Assembly: GCF_943734655.1 (NCBI RefSeq)
Contig: NC_071353.1
Coordinates: 145,806,043-145,870,042, forward strand
Reading direction: 5' to 3'
DNA length: 64,000 nucleotides
DNA from: Sabethes cyaneus
Taxonomy: Eukaryota; Arthropoda; Insecta; Diptera; Culicidae
Shown here: positions 9,838-20,469 of the stretch, in pieces
Layout: every line of letters starts with the position of its first letter
Numbering within the stretch: position 1 is the first letter of the stretch
Notes under the pieces: generated by a model
The model's database searches: none
The model's input: only the letters and a program-made list of their open reading frames with translations
Told to the model about the DNA's origin: nothing
Made by a program: the position numbers and the translations under genes

Positions 9838-10993
9838 CGACACGAACCGTTCGGAAACGAATCGTTCCGGGCGCGATCACTGGAAGAAGCTCAAGTACAG
9901 TTACAGCGTTGAGCGGCCATTCGAATGTGACATTTGCGGTTTATGTTATAAAAGTAGCGGTACCCTGAGCGCTCACCGAAAAAGACACACATCCACTCCC
10001 GAGCTGAAGTGCTTGGTTTGTGAGAAAAGCTTCCTTTTTCATCATGAACTCGGGCAGCACATGTACAGTCACACCGACGAAAGACCCTGCACATGCGACA
10101 TCTGTGGCTCATCGTATAAGTCAAAACGCGCCTTGGACGTTCACAAAAACTACATCCACACAACCGTTGTGGATTATCCGCACAAGTGCGAAACTTGTGG
10201 AAAAGGATTCCGACTTAGACAGCCGCTCAGGAACCATATGCGCAGTCATAGTGATGAGAGACCTTTTCCGTGCGACATCTGCGGTTTAGCATTCAAGTCT
10301 GCTCGCGATTTGAAAGTACACAAGGCGAAAGTTCACACCGACACTGACTTTGTGGATCGTCGGTACAAGTGCAAGCTTTGTGGACAAAGCTTCGGAGGTC
10401 GTACTGCATTGTCAATTCACAGGCGCAGTCACAGTGATAACCCAGCCATTGACGAGCGTCCACACAAGTGTGACATTTGTGAGAAAAGCTTCAGTTTTTA
10501 TGGTAAGCTAGTAGACCACATGGGCAGTCACAGCGACGAGAAACACTTTACCTGCGACATCTGCAGCTTGTCATACAAATCAAAAGACGCTCTATACTAT
10601 CACAAAAAACGTGTCCACCCGACCGTTTTGGGCATTGTGGATCATCCGTTCAAGTGTCATATTTGTGGACAAGGTTTTGCCTATCGTTGTCTGCTCACAA
10701 TTCACATGCGCAAGCACACCGACGAGCGACCTTTTGAATGCGACATCTGCGGCTTAACGTACAAGTCAGCTTGTAATCTGGAAGTTCACAAGAAAACTCA
10801 CTCAACGGTTTTGAAAAATGCGCATACGTGCGACATTTGCGGTAAGGGCTTCGGTGCTCGATATCGCCTTGCAATCCATATGCACAGTCACAGTGACGAG
10901 CGCCCGTTCAAATGTGACGTCTGCGGCTCCACGTACAAGGCAGAGAATAGCCTAAGTAGTCACCGGAAACGGCACACCTCGGTCCAGCCTTGA
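9838..10993 (+). CDS. C2H2 finger terminal exon B (12 fingers)
   Basis: A strong acceptor (CTTTCTTTCTATTCCAG) ends at 9837. The exon starts with C, so it can complete the AG of first exon a as Ser, then reads DTNRSETNRSGRDHWKK and twelve fingers up to TGA at 10991-10993. The predicted product with 1540-1829 has 481 residues. Fingers alternate between two types: CDICGLxYKS with HKKxH, and CxxCGKxF with HMxSHSDERP. This shows growth by duplication of finger pairs. All twelve have both Cys and both His. It is a paralogue of exon A, including part of the 3' UTR. A mutually exclusive choice between A and B from one first exon is likely but needs transcript data. The predicted role is sequence-specific DNA binding. 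Confidence 0.85.
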
Positions 10994-11024
10994 TTCCTGA
11001 TGGGAATTTTGTGGAAAATTCTCC

Positions 11025-11039
11025 GTTTGCTTCACAAAC
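11025..11039 (+). promoter_or_regulatory. 3' UTR hairpin, copy 2
   Basis: GTTTGCTTCACAAAC forms a five-pair stem 32 bases past the stop of finger exon B. Compared with 9526-9540 the outer pair changed from C-G to G-C while pairing is kept. Confidence 0.4.
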
Positions 11040-11226
11040 TAGGCCAAAGTTATACAACAACATCAAGTACGCTTATGGCAGTCCTTCTCCCATTAACTCA
11101 GGAAACCACCAGAAAGTATAGAACTAAGGTAACTGCCGAGAGTACAGGAAGATTGTGAAACTTTAATCACCAAATATTATGTCCTTCAAGGTACACAGCT
11201 GTCACATAAGGTAATTTGAGACTAGT

Positions 11227-11232
11227 AATAAA
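11227..11232 (+). terminator. Poly(A) signal of finger exon B
   Basis: AATAAA lies about 235 bases past the stop of finger exon B. No closer signal was found. Confidence 0.4.
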
Positions 11233-11486
11233 GAGTACTTCTATATACATACGCAATATTTTCGAACATAGTTATTTCTAACTAAAAATCCACGCTCTGT
11301 GATTGGTCGGAATAAGTAGTGCTGATTTACCGTAGCGATAATGATATTTCCATACCACAAGCAGTCAGTTGTTTACAAGCATACTTAAATTTACACTTAT
11401 TCCAGTTTTTACCCTTGCATTTAATGGTTTTCATTATATTTTTCCTTTATTTTTATACAAAAAACTACAAGGTATACAGCCCTAAG

Positions 11487-12137
11487 GGTTGCACTATGGG
11501 CAAGAAATCAAAATTTCGGGACAAATATATTTGCGGTTAAACGGCATGTCTCCGCTCAATGTGGTCTTCGGCAACATTCTGAATGAAAAAATGATACATC
11601 TTTTGAAGGGGTCGTTCAAAATATTTAGGTGCTACTTTAACGACAATTTAAGTAATAACTTTTTGAGTAAATTTTTTTCACCATTTGTTTTATCTTATTA
11701 ATTAATGCATATAAATCAAAACAGTCTTGAGCAAAAATATTCCTCTTTTAAGTGCAAAATATTTTCTGTAACATCACATTGAGCTGTCTGTTGAAATAAA
11801 CATGTTACAAGAAGAAATGTGATTTGAGGGGTCGTTTATAAGCAAAGGTCTATTGCTGAAAATGGGTAAAAGGTAGAAGTTTCATATCTTCAGAAAAATT
11901 ACTTGAAATTGGTTTATCTTTAATATTTTGGAACCAAAAAGGTGAAAAAAAAGTTTACTCAAAAAGTTATTAATTAAATTGTTGTTTAAGTAACGCTTAA
12001 ATATTGGACGACCCCTTCAAAATATGCATCCATTTTTTATTCAAAAAGTTGCCGAAGACCACATTGAGCTGAGACATGCCGTTTAACCGCAAATATTTTT
12101 GTCCCGAAATTTTGATTTCTGGCCCATAGTGGGTTGT
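11487..12137. mobile_element. Palindromic MITE with about 200-nt arms
   Basis: Bases about 11489-11685 are a near inverse of 11942-12134. Shared blocks include GAAATCAAAATTTCGGGACA and AATGTGGTCTTCGGCAAC. A roughly 250-base centre separates the arms. No coding frame is kept across the arms. Confidence 0.8.
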
Positions 12138-12139
12138 GG

Positions 12140-14200
12140 CGAAAGAATGACGTATTAGGCCTATGTTAGCGTTATCCAAGGGGTCGGACACTCAGCACAT
12201 TGTGCCGCGGCACTCCAGAGAAATCTAACGGCACACCTCCGATTCTATTTTACATATAAAATGGGAGCACTGCCAGTTGTCAAAATCATCTCGCACGGTT
12301 GCCAGATCTATCAGATTATAACGAATTTAACAAATCTTGCAGTTCGACACTTTCGGTACAGCATCGGCACGCAGTTCGGCTCGTTTCAAGTCGCCTATAA
12401 CATAAAAACGGCTGTGCCGAGCACCCCATCGACATCTCTATAGCGAGCTGCATTGAACGTCAGCGACAGCATGTCCTGGGCTCAAAATTTGACAGCGGGC
12501 CCAAATCAGTCTGCTGGCCGTTGAGTGAAACGCATTGCTGACATGCTATCTCATTTTCGTACACACGAGATGATGGCGGCGAAAACATGGTTGCCTGCCG
12601 ATGGGGTGGTGCCGAGTGACCGACCGCTTGATATTTATGCATATTTACATACTTTTACTCGGCTGCTAATATATATTTACCGGTATTAATGAATATTTTA
12701 CGAAAGTTTCCACCTTTTTCAATACGATCTTGAGCTGTCAAGTCCCATAACAATATGTGGCAAGAGTTGTTATGAGTGGGGGCTACCCTATATGGCATAA
12801 AGACATTTAGCATAATGCTGTTTGGCACAACACCATTTGGCATAACGGTCTTTTGGCATAATGGTTATTTGGCATAATTTATAATCTAGCCAGGTTTAGT
12901 TGTTTGGTGCTTAATCTTTATGTGTGCAGCAATTTACTGAGTACCTTTTCAGTTTTAAATTGTTATAACTCAGTCAATTTGGAAGATACGTTACGGAAGT
13001 CTTGTGACATTGTAAAATTTGTTGATTTCAGGCAATTGAATCTGTTCCTGTGGAACCATTGATAGTCAATTGGGTACACAAGGCAAAATTAGAATTGGTT
13101 TCACGGATCCTTTTTGACATTTCGAAAGGATATGGTCACAGTAGTACTGATTGATCATATCGGAACTGAATTCTAAACGAATACTCGATGGTTTTAGTGC
13201 TAAGCATTATTTCGAATCCTAAACTATAATCTTTGATCCTGTGGAAGCCAGTTTCGCAATGACCATTCAAAACAAAAATTACTACCTACTCCAGAATGTT
13301 CAACCTGAATGATTTAAATTTTAAATTTAAATGAATTTCTAGAGTTTTGACACCCACATCATGACAGTTATTCTTGTAATCCAACCAGTTCTCTACTTCA
13401 TAGCTGACACTCCGTCGTAATTCCGGATTTTCTGGCACTGTCTTTTAATGGCCAACTAGTCCTGTGTGTCTAAACTAGATAAATTTACGAACCAAATGAC
13501 ACCTGTTACGTCAAAATCAATTTAAATTTATGACAATTGTTTAAGTTCGCTTTTGGGTAGCTGGGTACGCTTGTCGCCCTCCTAAAGATGTTTTTTGTAG
13601 TTGGTAAACCTACTAAAACGAATAAGCCTAGACAAAAGTGATTTCTGCAAAGGTTCGCCGACAAACACTCACAAACTTTATGATATTAAACTCGATTCCT
13701 ATAACACCAGTGCAAAAGCCAGTGACAATTAGTAATTGATTATTAATCTTTGCGTACCGATTTCCTGTTCCATAGTATGCTAGAATGTCTTTGACTTTTG
13801 TGCTTTTCAAAATTTCTGGTAATTGATTATCTGCCGTCAACCTCAAGAAATTTTTTGTTGCTTCTTGCCATAGAAAGAAACCTTGCATAACTTTTCGAAA
13901 GAACTAAGAGTATCGCTTAAAAACGTACCGGTGCGTTACATATACCTGTACAGTCTGAATTCGTTGAAACGATAGAATGTTGAAATACAAGTGCATTTTA
14001 GTTAGAGCAGGGCTCAACTAGAGAACACCCAACTAACGAACAGCCCAATAAACGAGATTTTTTACGAGCGAGTCATTGCTGTATTTGAAAGTTTTACTTA
14101 CACTTCATATAGCACACAGTAACCATCCACTATACACTAAATTTGTCAATTTCGAAAACCAGAGTTTCAGAAAAACTAAGAAGGTTAAAGTCCTTCACCT
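12140..14200. other. Intergenic stretch with a TTTGGCATAA repeat
   Basis: No gene is recognised. Imperfect copies of TTTGGCATAAYG lie in tandem at 12792-12880. ATTTAAATTTTAAATTTAAAT at 13314-13334 is an AT palindrome. The rest shows no open frame that looks coding and no identified element ends. Confidence 0.4.
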
Positions 14201-14214
14201 TGCTCCCAATTGTG

Positions 14215-14720
14215 CGCATCGCGTATCTATATATATATAAGTGAGCGTGAGTATGTTTGTATGTTCCACCATAACTCCAGAACGCATTGACCGATCTCCA
14301 CCAAACTTGGCACACATGTTCCTTGATATAAGAGAATCAGCACGGGGAGGTTGACTAAAGGGTGGGTGGGGGCCATAACTCCGAAATGCCTGGACGGTTA
14401 TTCAACAAACTTGGCAGGGGGGGAGGTTTCCTGACAGGGGAGAGGGTCCCTAATAGGGGGAGGTCATAACTCCTTGACCGTTCTTTATCAAACTTGGCAC
14501 ACATGTTCCTTGACATTAGGGAATCAGCACCGGTGTTTGACGAAGGGGGGTGGGACTAATAGGGGGGGAGACGATAACTCCGAAACGCCTTGACCATTCT
14601 TTATCAAACTTTCATACATGTTCCTTGATATAAGGGAATCGGAACTGAAGGGGTTGACAAAAGAGGGGGGGAGTAACAAGGGGAAGACTCCGAAATGTTT
14701 GGACGGTTCTTCCTTAAGTG
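14215..14720 (+). repeat. Degenerate tandem repeat, about 100-bp units
   Basis: Units share CATAACTCC, TTGACCGAT or TTGACCATTC, CAAACTTGGCACACATGTT and CCTTGATATAAG. They start near 14270, 14380, 14470 and 14570 and are separated by G-rich tracts. A TATATATATA tract precedes the array. This resembles the tail region of a dispersed insect repeat; the class was not determined. Confidence 0.6.
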
Positions 14721-14954
14721 ACGGTGGAACAAAACAGGAAGCTGATGACAGAAAGGGGGAGTAACGCCCACATGAATGTAACAATTTATCCGTACAACAG
14801 AAAAAATCAAAATACGAAACACTAAACGGGAATGCTCGCAGCTGTGTAATTATGCGCCGAATCAAAGTGACCCGTATAAAAAGTGTTCGACCATTAGTGC
14901 TAAGTGTTGCTGGCCGACTCTATTTGAGTCACAGGAGCAATCATTCAAACAGTG

Positions 14955-16165
14955 TGCACACTTAGATTTTATCACCGAGCACGGTAAAATAAATTGCCGA
15001 GATCCCAACAGCTGAGATCTCGGTGAAAATCTCGGTAAAATATTGAAACACCGAGATCTTGGAAATCCAAAACATCAAACAACTGTCAAACTTTACCGAC
15101 AATCTCGGTATTATTTTTCCAAGATATTCGGTAATCAATACTGAAACTCGGTTGAAATTGCCGAAAATTCGTAAAGCGTAAGCGACTCAAACTGTCAAAT
15201 TTTAACGAGATTTTCTGTAAAACACTAGCTGAAAATGCCGAACTACGGTATTAATATGCTGAAAACCCGGTATTTTTAATAAGTGATGAATTTAATAATT
15301 ATGAAAATCAATAAAATTTTGAATAAAACCATAAAACTATTCTAATCGTAGCATTCGCATAGTCTAAAAAAGCCTACTACTGCATTGCAGCCAACGGGGA
15401 TGTTGTATTCTTTCCATGAGATGACCCATTGGCCTCCAAACTGCAACATCTCACCACGAATTACTAGCACTGGATTCACGTTATGGGTTGGGAGGGAATC
15501 GTCAACCTAGAGAAATGTTTTTCATATTTTATCTTCCAAAATTCAGTACAGTAATTAAAAAAGCTTACTCCAATCTATTGCACCAACCCGTTCAAAGGAT
15601 TTTCCTGTGTTGCGGCTGCATCACGCGTGCGCTCACAGCCTCTGGTAAGGTTCTTAGACCGAATGATAGTCAGGGATCGAAAAATATCTGCAAGAATTTA
15701 TGCGTTAAGTTAATACATGCACACATTCATAAACATTCCATTTACCATCCGAAATTTCTTTGAAGAGATGCCGATACGCGGTTAGAATTTTCACAATTTT
15801 AACTTCACCGGTAACGAAACTGCTGTCGATCGCGCACAGTTAATTTTTGACATTGTTTTCCGAAATCTCGGTAAAACAGTTTGGGGCTTTTTTCGGTAGT
15901 ATTTAACGAAATTTCGTTAAAACGATATTGAAGTACCTAGATTCGGCACTTTATTTTACTGAGCTCGGGGATTTACTGTTTTACTGATCTTCTCGGCAAA
16001 TAATATTGCAGTATCTCGGTAAATAAGCTTCATTTCCGATATCTCAGTAAAATAATATTCCAAGTTACGGTAAAACGAGAAATGTTTACCGATATCACGG
16101 AAAAACAGACCTATTTTTGTGTAGTTCGGTATTTTACTTTACCGAGACTTTATTTTGGAATTAAG
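14955..16165. mobile_element. TIR-like element rich in TCGGTAAAA motifs
   Basis: Both ends are filled with inverted CTCGGTAAAATA / TATTTTACCGAG motifs. The left end reads CACACTTAGATTTTATCACCG and the right end TTACTTTACCGAG. The centre holds no recognised transposase. The small MITE at 57981-58174 shares the ACACACTTA end and the GCCGAGAT motif, so it is probably related. Confidence 0.55.
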
Positions 16166-16185
16166 TATGTAGGAATTAATGCTTT

Positions 16186-16300
16186 CTGGTCAATGGTTTT
16201 CTGCATGGTTATTGGTGCTTTCTGGGGTTTGGTTTTCTAGGAAAAAAAGCTTCGGCGTTTTATTTTCTGGGGAATAGTTTTCGGAGAATTGTTATACAAT
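16186..16300 (+). repeat. TTTCTGGGGAATGG-type minisatellite, copy 1
   Basis: Imperfect units such as TTTCTGGTCAATGGT, TTTCTGGGGTTTGGT and TTTCTGGGGAATAGT follow each other. The same unit recurs in a longer array at 62691-62885. Confidence 0.6.
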
Positions 16301-16458
16301 CGTAAAATGACTTTATGCCAAATGGGCGCCCCCCGGTTATTACGGATTTCAACTGCAAAATTAATATCAATTTTTGGGTGTAAAACTACTCAGATCCTTT
16401 GTATGTAATTCCAACAAATTTAGGTAAAAATATTTAAGAGTGTAGTTTTTTTATAAGA

Positions 16459-16479
16459 CTTATCGATGTTATCGATAAG
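16459..16479. promoter_or_regulatory. DRE-like TATCGATA palindrome upstream of gene b
   Basis: CTTATCGAT-GTT-ATCGATAAG is a perfect 9-bp inverted repeat with a 3-base centre and contains TATCGATA, the core of the Drosophila DREF site. It lies about 320 bases upstream of ATG 16798, a plausible promoter position. The site match is seen; the function is inferred. Confidence 0.45.
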
Positions 16480-16797
16480 CTTTAAAACTCCCATCCGTAA
16501 TGTTTACCAAAAAATGACGCGAATCCGAAAGCAAACCAGCAAACGCGAACGCCGTCGGCAAATAAGAAATTAATAATCGACAGAACTAAGAAATTTCAAT
16601 ACATGTTGTAAGTGTTTTTGCTACGTGAATTTTGCAGTGCTCGACGATTAGAACGTGACTGTTTGTGTAAGTAAACTTTATTGGCTGCTGTCTAGAAGAT
16701 TAGAACTCCACAACATCCATCACCGGACACCAGGAATGAATTAGACACGCTTGTTTTGTGAAATTTAGCGATCGAAATATTTGTTGATCTGTTGCGT

Positions 16798-17063
16798 ATG
16801 AGTTCCTACGTACTGCGGAATCGTAGCGTAGCAAGAGATTCTACTTCATCGAAAGTAGAAGAATCAAGTACAGTTAAGGCAAAAGTGACAACAGGACTAA
16901 ATTCAATGGATGTGGAAAGTGAACCGTACAGTGGGGGGGAAGAGACAATAATGATGGAATTGGTAAACGGAGAAGCCTCAATGGACATCGTTGATGGAGG
17001 CGATGACACAAAAGCGGACCCACTGCAGCAAGCAACCGCCAACGGTGCAGCCTCCAGTTCCAA
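16798..17063 (+). CDS. First coding exon b of MADF-BESS gene
   Basis: The exon encodes MSSYVLRNRSVARDSTSSKV and a further acidic stretch ending ATANGAASS. It is the most diverged of the four first exons: the family core is reduced to SKVEE without the hydrophobic residue, and a VKAK follows. It ends TCC-AA at a GTAAAT donor (17064), again two bases into a codon. The next exon starts with A, giving Lys across the join. ATG 16798 is the first Met in the open frame; its context is mediocre, so the start is less certain. Predicted product with the next two exons: 369 residues. Confidence 0.7.
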
Positions 17064-17129
17064 GTAAATACCATTTTAAACTTTGCCCGAAGCATTTGAA
17101 AAAAAAAATTAATGTTACAATTTTTACAG

Positions 17130-17493
17130 AACCCTTTACAACCAGAAAAGAAACAAAGTATCTGGTGAATGGTCCAGGGACAACACTTCGAAGCTTATCA
17201 GAGCAGTCCGTAGCAACGTTCAGCTGTGGAATCCAGCCGTGGCAGAATATCGAAACCGAAGTCGGCGGAACGACACTTGGCACCAAATTGCAAAGAGCAC
17301 TTTCAACGGATACTACCAAGCATCGGAGTTGGCTGCAAAATGGACCAATTTGCGAATACAGTTCAAAGCGTACCATGCCAAACGTGGAAAAGCGAAGTTG
17401 GATCCAGCGGAGGTTTCGTGGTACCACTACCAGACAATGCTGTTTATTACCACGGCGGAAGATGGACAAAAGCCAGGCTCAACGGTTAAAGTG
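17130..17493 (+). CDS. MADF domain exon of gene b
   Basis: The exon is bounded by an acceptor TTTTTACAG (17121-17129) and a donor GTTAGT (17494). It reads SGEWSRDNTSKLIRAVRSNV, LWNPAVAEYRNRSRRNDTW, ELAAKWTNLRIQFKAYHAKR and SWYHYQTMLFI. These are the spaced aromatic landmarks of a MADF (Myb/SANT-like) DNA-binding domain: W near the start, LW, W before the second helix, KW-x2-LR, and a final W-x-Y-x6-FI. It occupies residues about 96-200. The intron before it is only 66 bases and the one after it 71 bases, typical of insect genes. Other frames across this exon are shadows. Confidence 0.85.
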
Positions 17494-17564
17494 GTTAGTC
17501 TTGTTGAATATATTTTGGTATTTTTTTCTAACTAAGTTTATCATTATTAATTCGACGGCAACAG

Positions 17565-18044
17565 GAGAAGCGCCAACAAGATGAACCTGCTCATGTTCAC
17601 ACAAACGTTAAAATAAGTCCGGAAAAACGCAGTAGGCAAATGACTAGCGAATCGAATGAGCGATTTGACGAGCGGCTATCGGTTGACATGGAACGCAGCA
17701 GACAAACGATTCGTGAGTCGAAAGACCGAAGCGCCGAGCGCCGACCGGTTACCATAGAGCGCAGTGGTGAACGAATGTTGCTTAGCAGCGAGTCGAACCA
17801 ACGGATCGAAGAAGGCCGGTACGTTGCGATAGACAGTGTGCAGGCCGCCATTGCAAAGCTCAACGAAAACGACAGTTATCAAGTGTTCGGCAATTACGTT
17901 GCAGCGGAGCTGAGGAAACTTCCGCGAAGACAGGCAAATTTCATCCAACGGAAGCTGAATCGAACGCTGCTGGATCTGCTGGATGCAAACGATTCCGAAT
18001 CTCCGTATCCAAGCGAAGACGGTAGTCTGCCGGCTAGCTTGTGA
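17565..18044 (+). CDS. BESS-motif terminal exon of gene b
   Basis: After AG at 17563-17564 the exon opens EKRQQDEPAHVHTNV, in phase 0, and ends at TGA 18042-18044. The C-terminal part, DSYQVFGNYVAAELRKLPRR and onward to about residue 350, is a BESS motif, the protein-interaction helix that usually follows MADF in insect proteins of the Adf-1 type. Between them lie three degenerate copies of a charged unit of the ES-x2-R form (17649-17699, 17715-17765, 17790-17840). The protein probably binds DNA through MADF and partners through BESS. Confidence 0.85.
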   Translation, partial: EKRQQDEPAHVHTNVKISPEKRSRQMTSESNERFDERLSVDMERSRQTIRESKDRSAERRPVTIERSGERMLLSSESNQRIEEGRYVAIDSVQAAIAKLNENDSYQVFGNYVAAELRKLPRRQANFIQRKLNRTLLDLLDANDSESPYPSEDGSLPASL

Positions 18045-18174
18045 AAGTAATGTCGCAGCTCTAAAGAGCTGGATTTATTATAGTTTGTAAGTGTAAAACG
18101 TGTTTTTTACGAAAAGTTTAAAAAATACGACCGACCGAATCGAAGTGTCACATTCAGGCAAAAGTTTTAGTGCA

Positions 18175-18180
18175 AATAAA
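18175..18180 (+). terminator. Poly(A) signal of gene b
   Basis: AATAAA lies 131 bases after the stop of the BESS exon. Confidence 0.6.
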
Positions 18181-18433
18181 AGTGGAAGTCACCGACAGGT
18201 ATGTTTCAAATTTAGAATTATTTTGAAAAAAATAAGAAAATGATAGGATCTAAATAAAACTTTTTTCAATATGACAAAATTAAGACATTTTTGCTGTATG
18301 GAGGTACTGCAAACTCAGTCAACTTGGCGGAAGTAAATATTTGTCCTGCAATTGTTGGGTAGTGGCTTTTTCCAGTGATGTTAGGCTCTTCTTACGAGCG
18401 AACTGTGCAGGACTTGTGTCACATGCCTGCCCA

Positions 18434-19198
18434 TAAACGCATAACAGTCCCATCTGACTTTTCACAGTCACAGTAGTAGAAACCTATCAATAAGCATCTG
18501 TTTTTTGGAAATCCCTGGATCGATTCGTCTGCAACAACTACCAAACGTGAGATTTTATGACCTGGAAGAACACTATAGAGGGGAATTTGGATAGGATGTA
18601 CGGTTTCGAAGTGGGAACAAGTTCCGGAACTTGAACATAGAAGCACCTGTGACACACACACAACCCCATCATGTGACATCTATAAGTACACGAATTTGCA
18701 AATCTTGACTATTGGTAGTCACATTAAGTGTTCGAGACGTCATTGGTCGCATCTAACCATATCCGTGAATATTCCGGATACCTCTTCGGGGAACAGTTTC
18801 TGAATTTAACTAAAATACAACATGTGACTTCTCTAAGTCGGTACTCGAAATTGCAAAACTAGTTCGAAATAGTTCATTTGTTATCATATATAGTGTCCAC
18901 AATCACATTGGTCATACTCGGACACGTTCTGTGACTGTTCCGGACACACAGGAAAGCGATTAGCTTCTGTGTCGAACAAACCCCATCATGCGACCCGACT
19001 ATAAACTCAAGATAACAAATTAGGTACAAATAAAAGGAGAAAAGGCACGGAAGAGATTTGAGTCAAAACGGACATTTTGAACAATTGAATTGAACGATCA
19101 CGTGAATTATGAAAACAACAACGACACGTGGTCTTGAAAATACTGCCGAGACACCGGCAACGCAAGGATCAAAGCATGCTGTGACTGTTATGCGTTTA
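18434..19198. mobile_element. TIR element with 16-bp perfect ends and internal repeats
   Basis: TAAACGCATAACAGTC (18434-18449) is the exact inverse of 19183-19198. Inside, a diverged unit of about 170 bases recurs, each with a CATCATGTGACAT-like block followed by TAAGT and CTCGAAATTGCAA-like text (near 18665, 18825, 18985). No transposase is seen. Confidence 0.7.
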
Positions 19199-19228
19199 TT
19201 CTTCTTTATTCAAGCACAAATAAACGCA

Positions 19229-19794
19229 TAGGGTAGATGCTCCAGTAATGGAGGGATTATGTCGGGGGATAGTGTATAAAGACAATTTGAACGCTCAATT
19301 TATCAGTTTCCAATTGAACTACATGATAATATGGTGCACCATAGTGTTGGCTTTAAATACATACCAAAATTATACCATTCTGCTGGTTAATATATCTAAA
19401 ATATTGCTTTTCCTGACATTAGTATGTGCTCCTAAAGTAGTGGTAATGTTCCTATAATAGTGGAAAATTTGCCTATAATAGTGGAATGTTGTTTACCGCC
19501 TTAGCAACGCTTGTAATGAGCATGGCAGCAGGTGGATAACAACGTATGCTTGTTAAAATGCTATGGATTGTTACGAATTTCTTAAGCAATTGCACTCTAT
19601 TGGACTGCTGAAAAGGAATTTGTAATTTTTGCACCAACATCTTGAATTTTAACTGTGTATCTTAGATAAAACTGTTAACAAATATATATTTAACAATAGA
19701 AAACGGAAATTATCTCGAAATCCGCCAAAATTATGATATATTTCGAGTTTCCACCACTACTGGTACTACCACAACTACTGGAGCATCTACCCTA
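19229..19794. mobile_element. TIR element with TA flanks
   Basis: TAGGGTAGATGCTCCAGTA at the left (from 19229) is the inverse of the right end (to 19794). TA at both edges fits a mariner-type target. Inside, TCCTATAATAGTGG recurs. It is non-coding. Confidence 0.75.
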
Positions 19795-19922
19795 TTAGTA
19801 ATTTCGGCATTTAAGTGATTTTATGGCAATTTGAACGATTTGTTTCAAAAATGGGATCAACATTAAAGAAAAATTGTCGCGATTTCAACAGCGTTTTTCG
19901 AAGATGCACGTTTTCGTAGATG

Positions 19923-20450
19923 TCACTGTCTTCCATCTAGGCTGTCTTGAAGAATGAATTTCACTGCACAGTCGTCCGGCATTCTTGCGACGTGGCCGGC
20001 CCACCGTAGTCTCCCAACGTACGATGTAGAATCTCTCGCCAAGTGTACGATGGGAATCTCTCCAAGCAGTGCCTGTAGCTCATGATTCATACGTCTCCGC
20101 CACTCTCCGCTTTCCGTTTGTACTCCGCCAAAAATAGTCCGCAACACCTTTCATTCAAATACGGCTAGTGCTCGTATGTCCTTCGTAAGCACAGTTACTG
20201 TCTCAAGTCCGTAGAGGACTACCGGTTTGATTAGCGTGTTGTACATCGTCAGCTTTGTGCGGCGACGCATGCTTCCAGATCGAAGCATCTTGCGGAGGGA
20301 AAAGTAGGCTCGATTTCCAGCATGAGTGCGTCGTTGGGTCTCCTTACTCGTATTATTTCGGCGGTGACCGGAGATCCCAAATATACGAACTCATCAACCA
20401 ATTCCAGTTCATCACTGTAACTCCCACATCTCTCATTTGGTAAACCCGCT
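19923..20450 (-). mobile_element. RTE-like LINE 3' fragment
   Basis: The minus strand reads LRTIFGGVQTESGEWRRRMN, then ELQALLGEIP and GRLRWAGHVARMPDD, the conserved C-terminal region of RTE-like endonuclease/reverse-transcriptase proteins also seen at 35690 and 54250. Frames shift upstream (VYLGSPVTAE-like text near 20400). Confidence 0.75.
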
Positions 20451-20469
20451 CAAACCTCTGTCTAACGAT

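Noticed and set aside
17226..17489. Two other plus-strand frames across the MADF exon of gene b
   Set aside because: They contain no MADF landmarks and do not join in frame to the neighbouring exons; only the frame with SGEWS and KWTNLR does.
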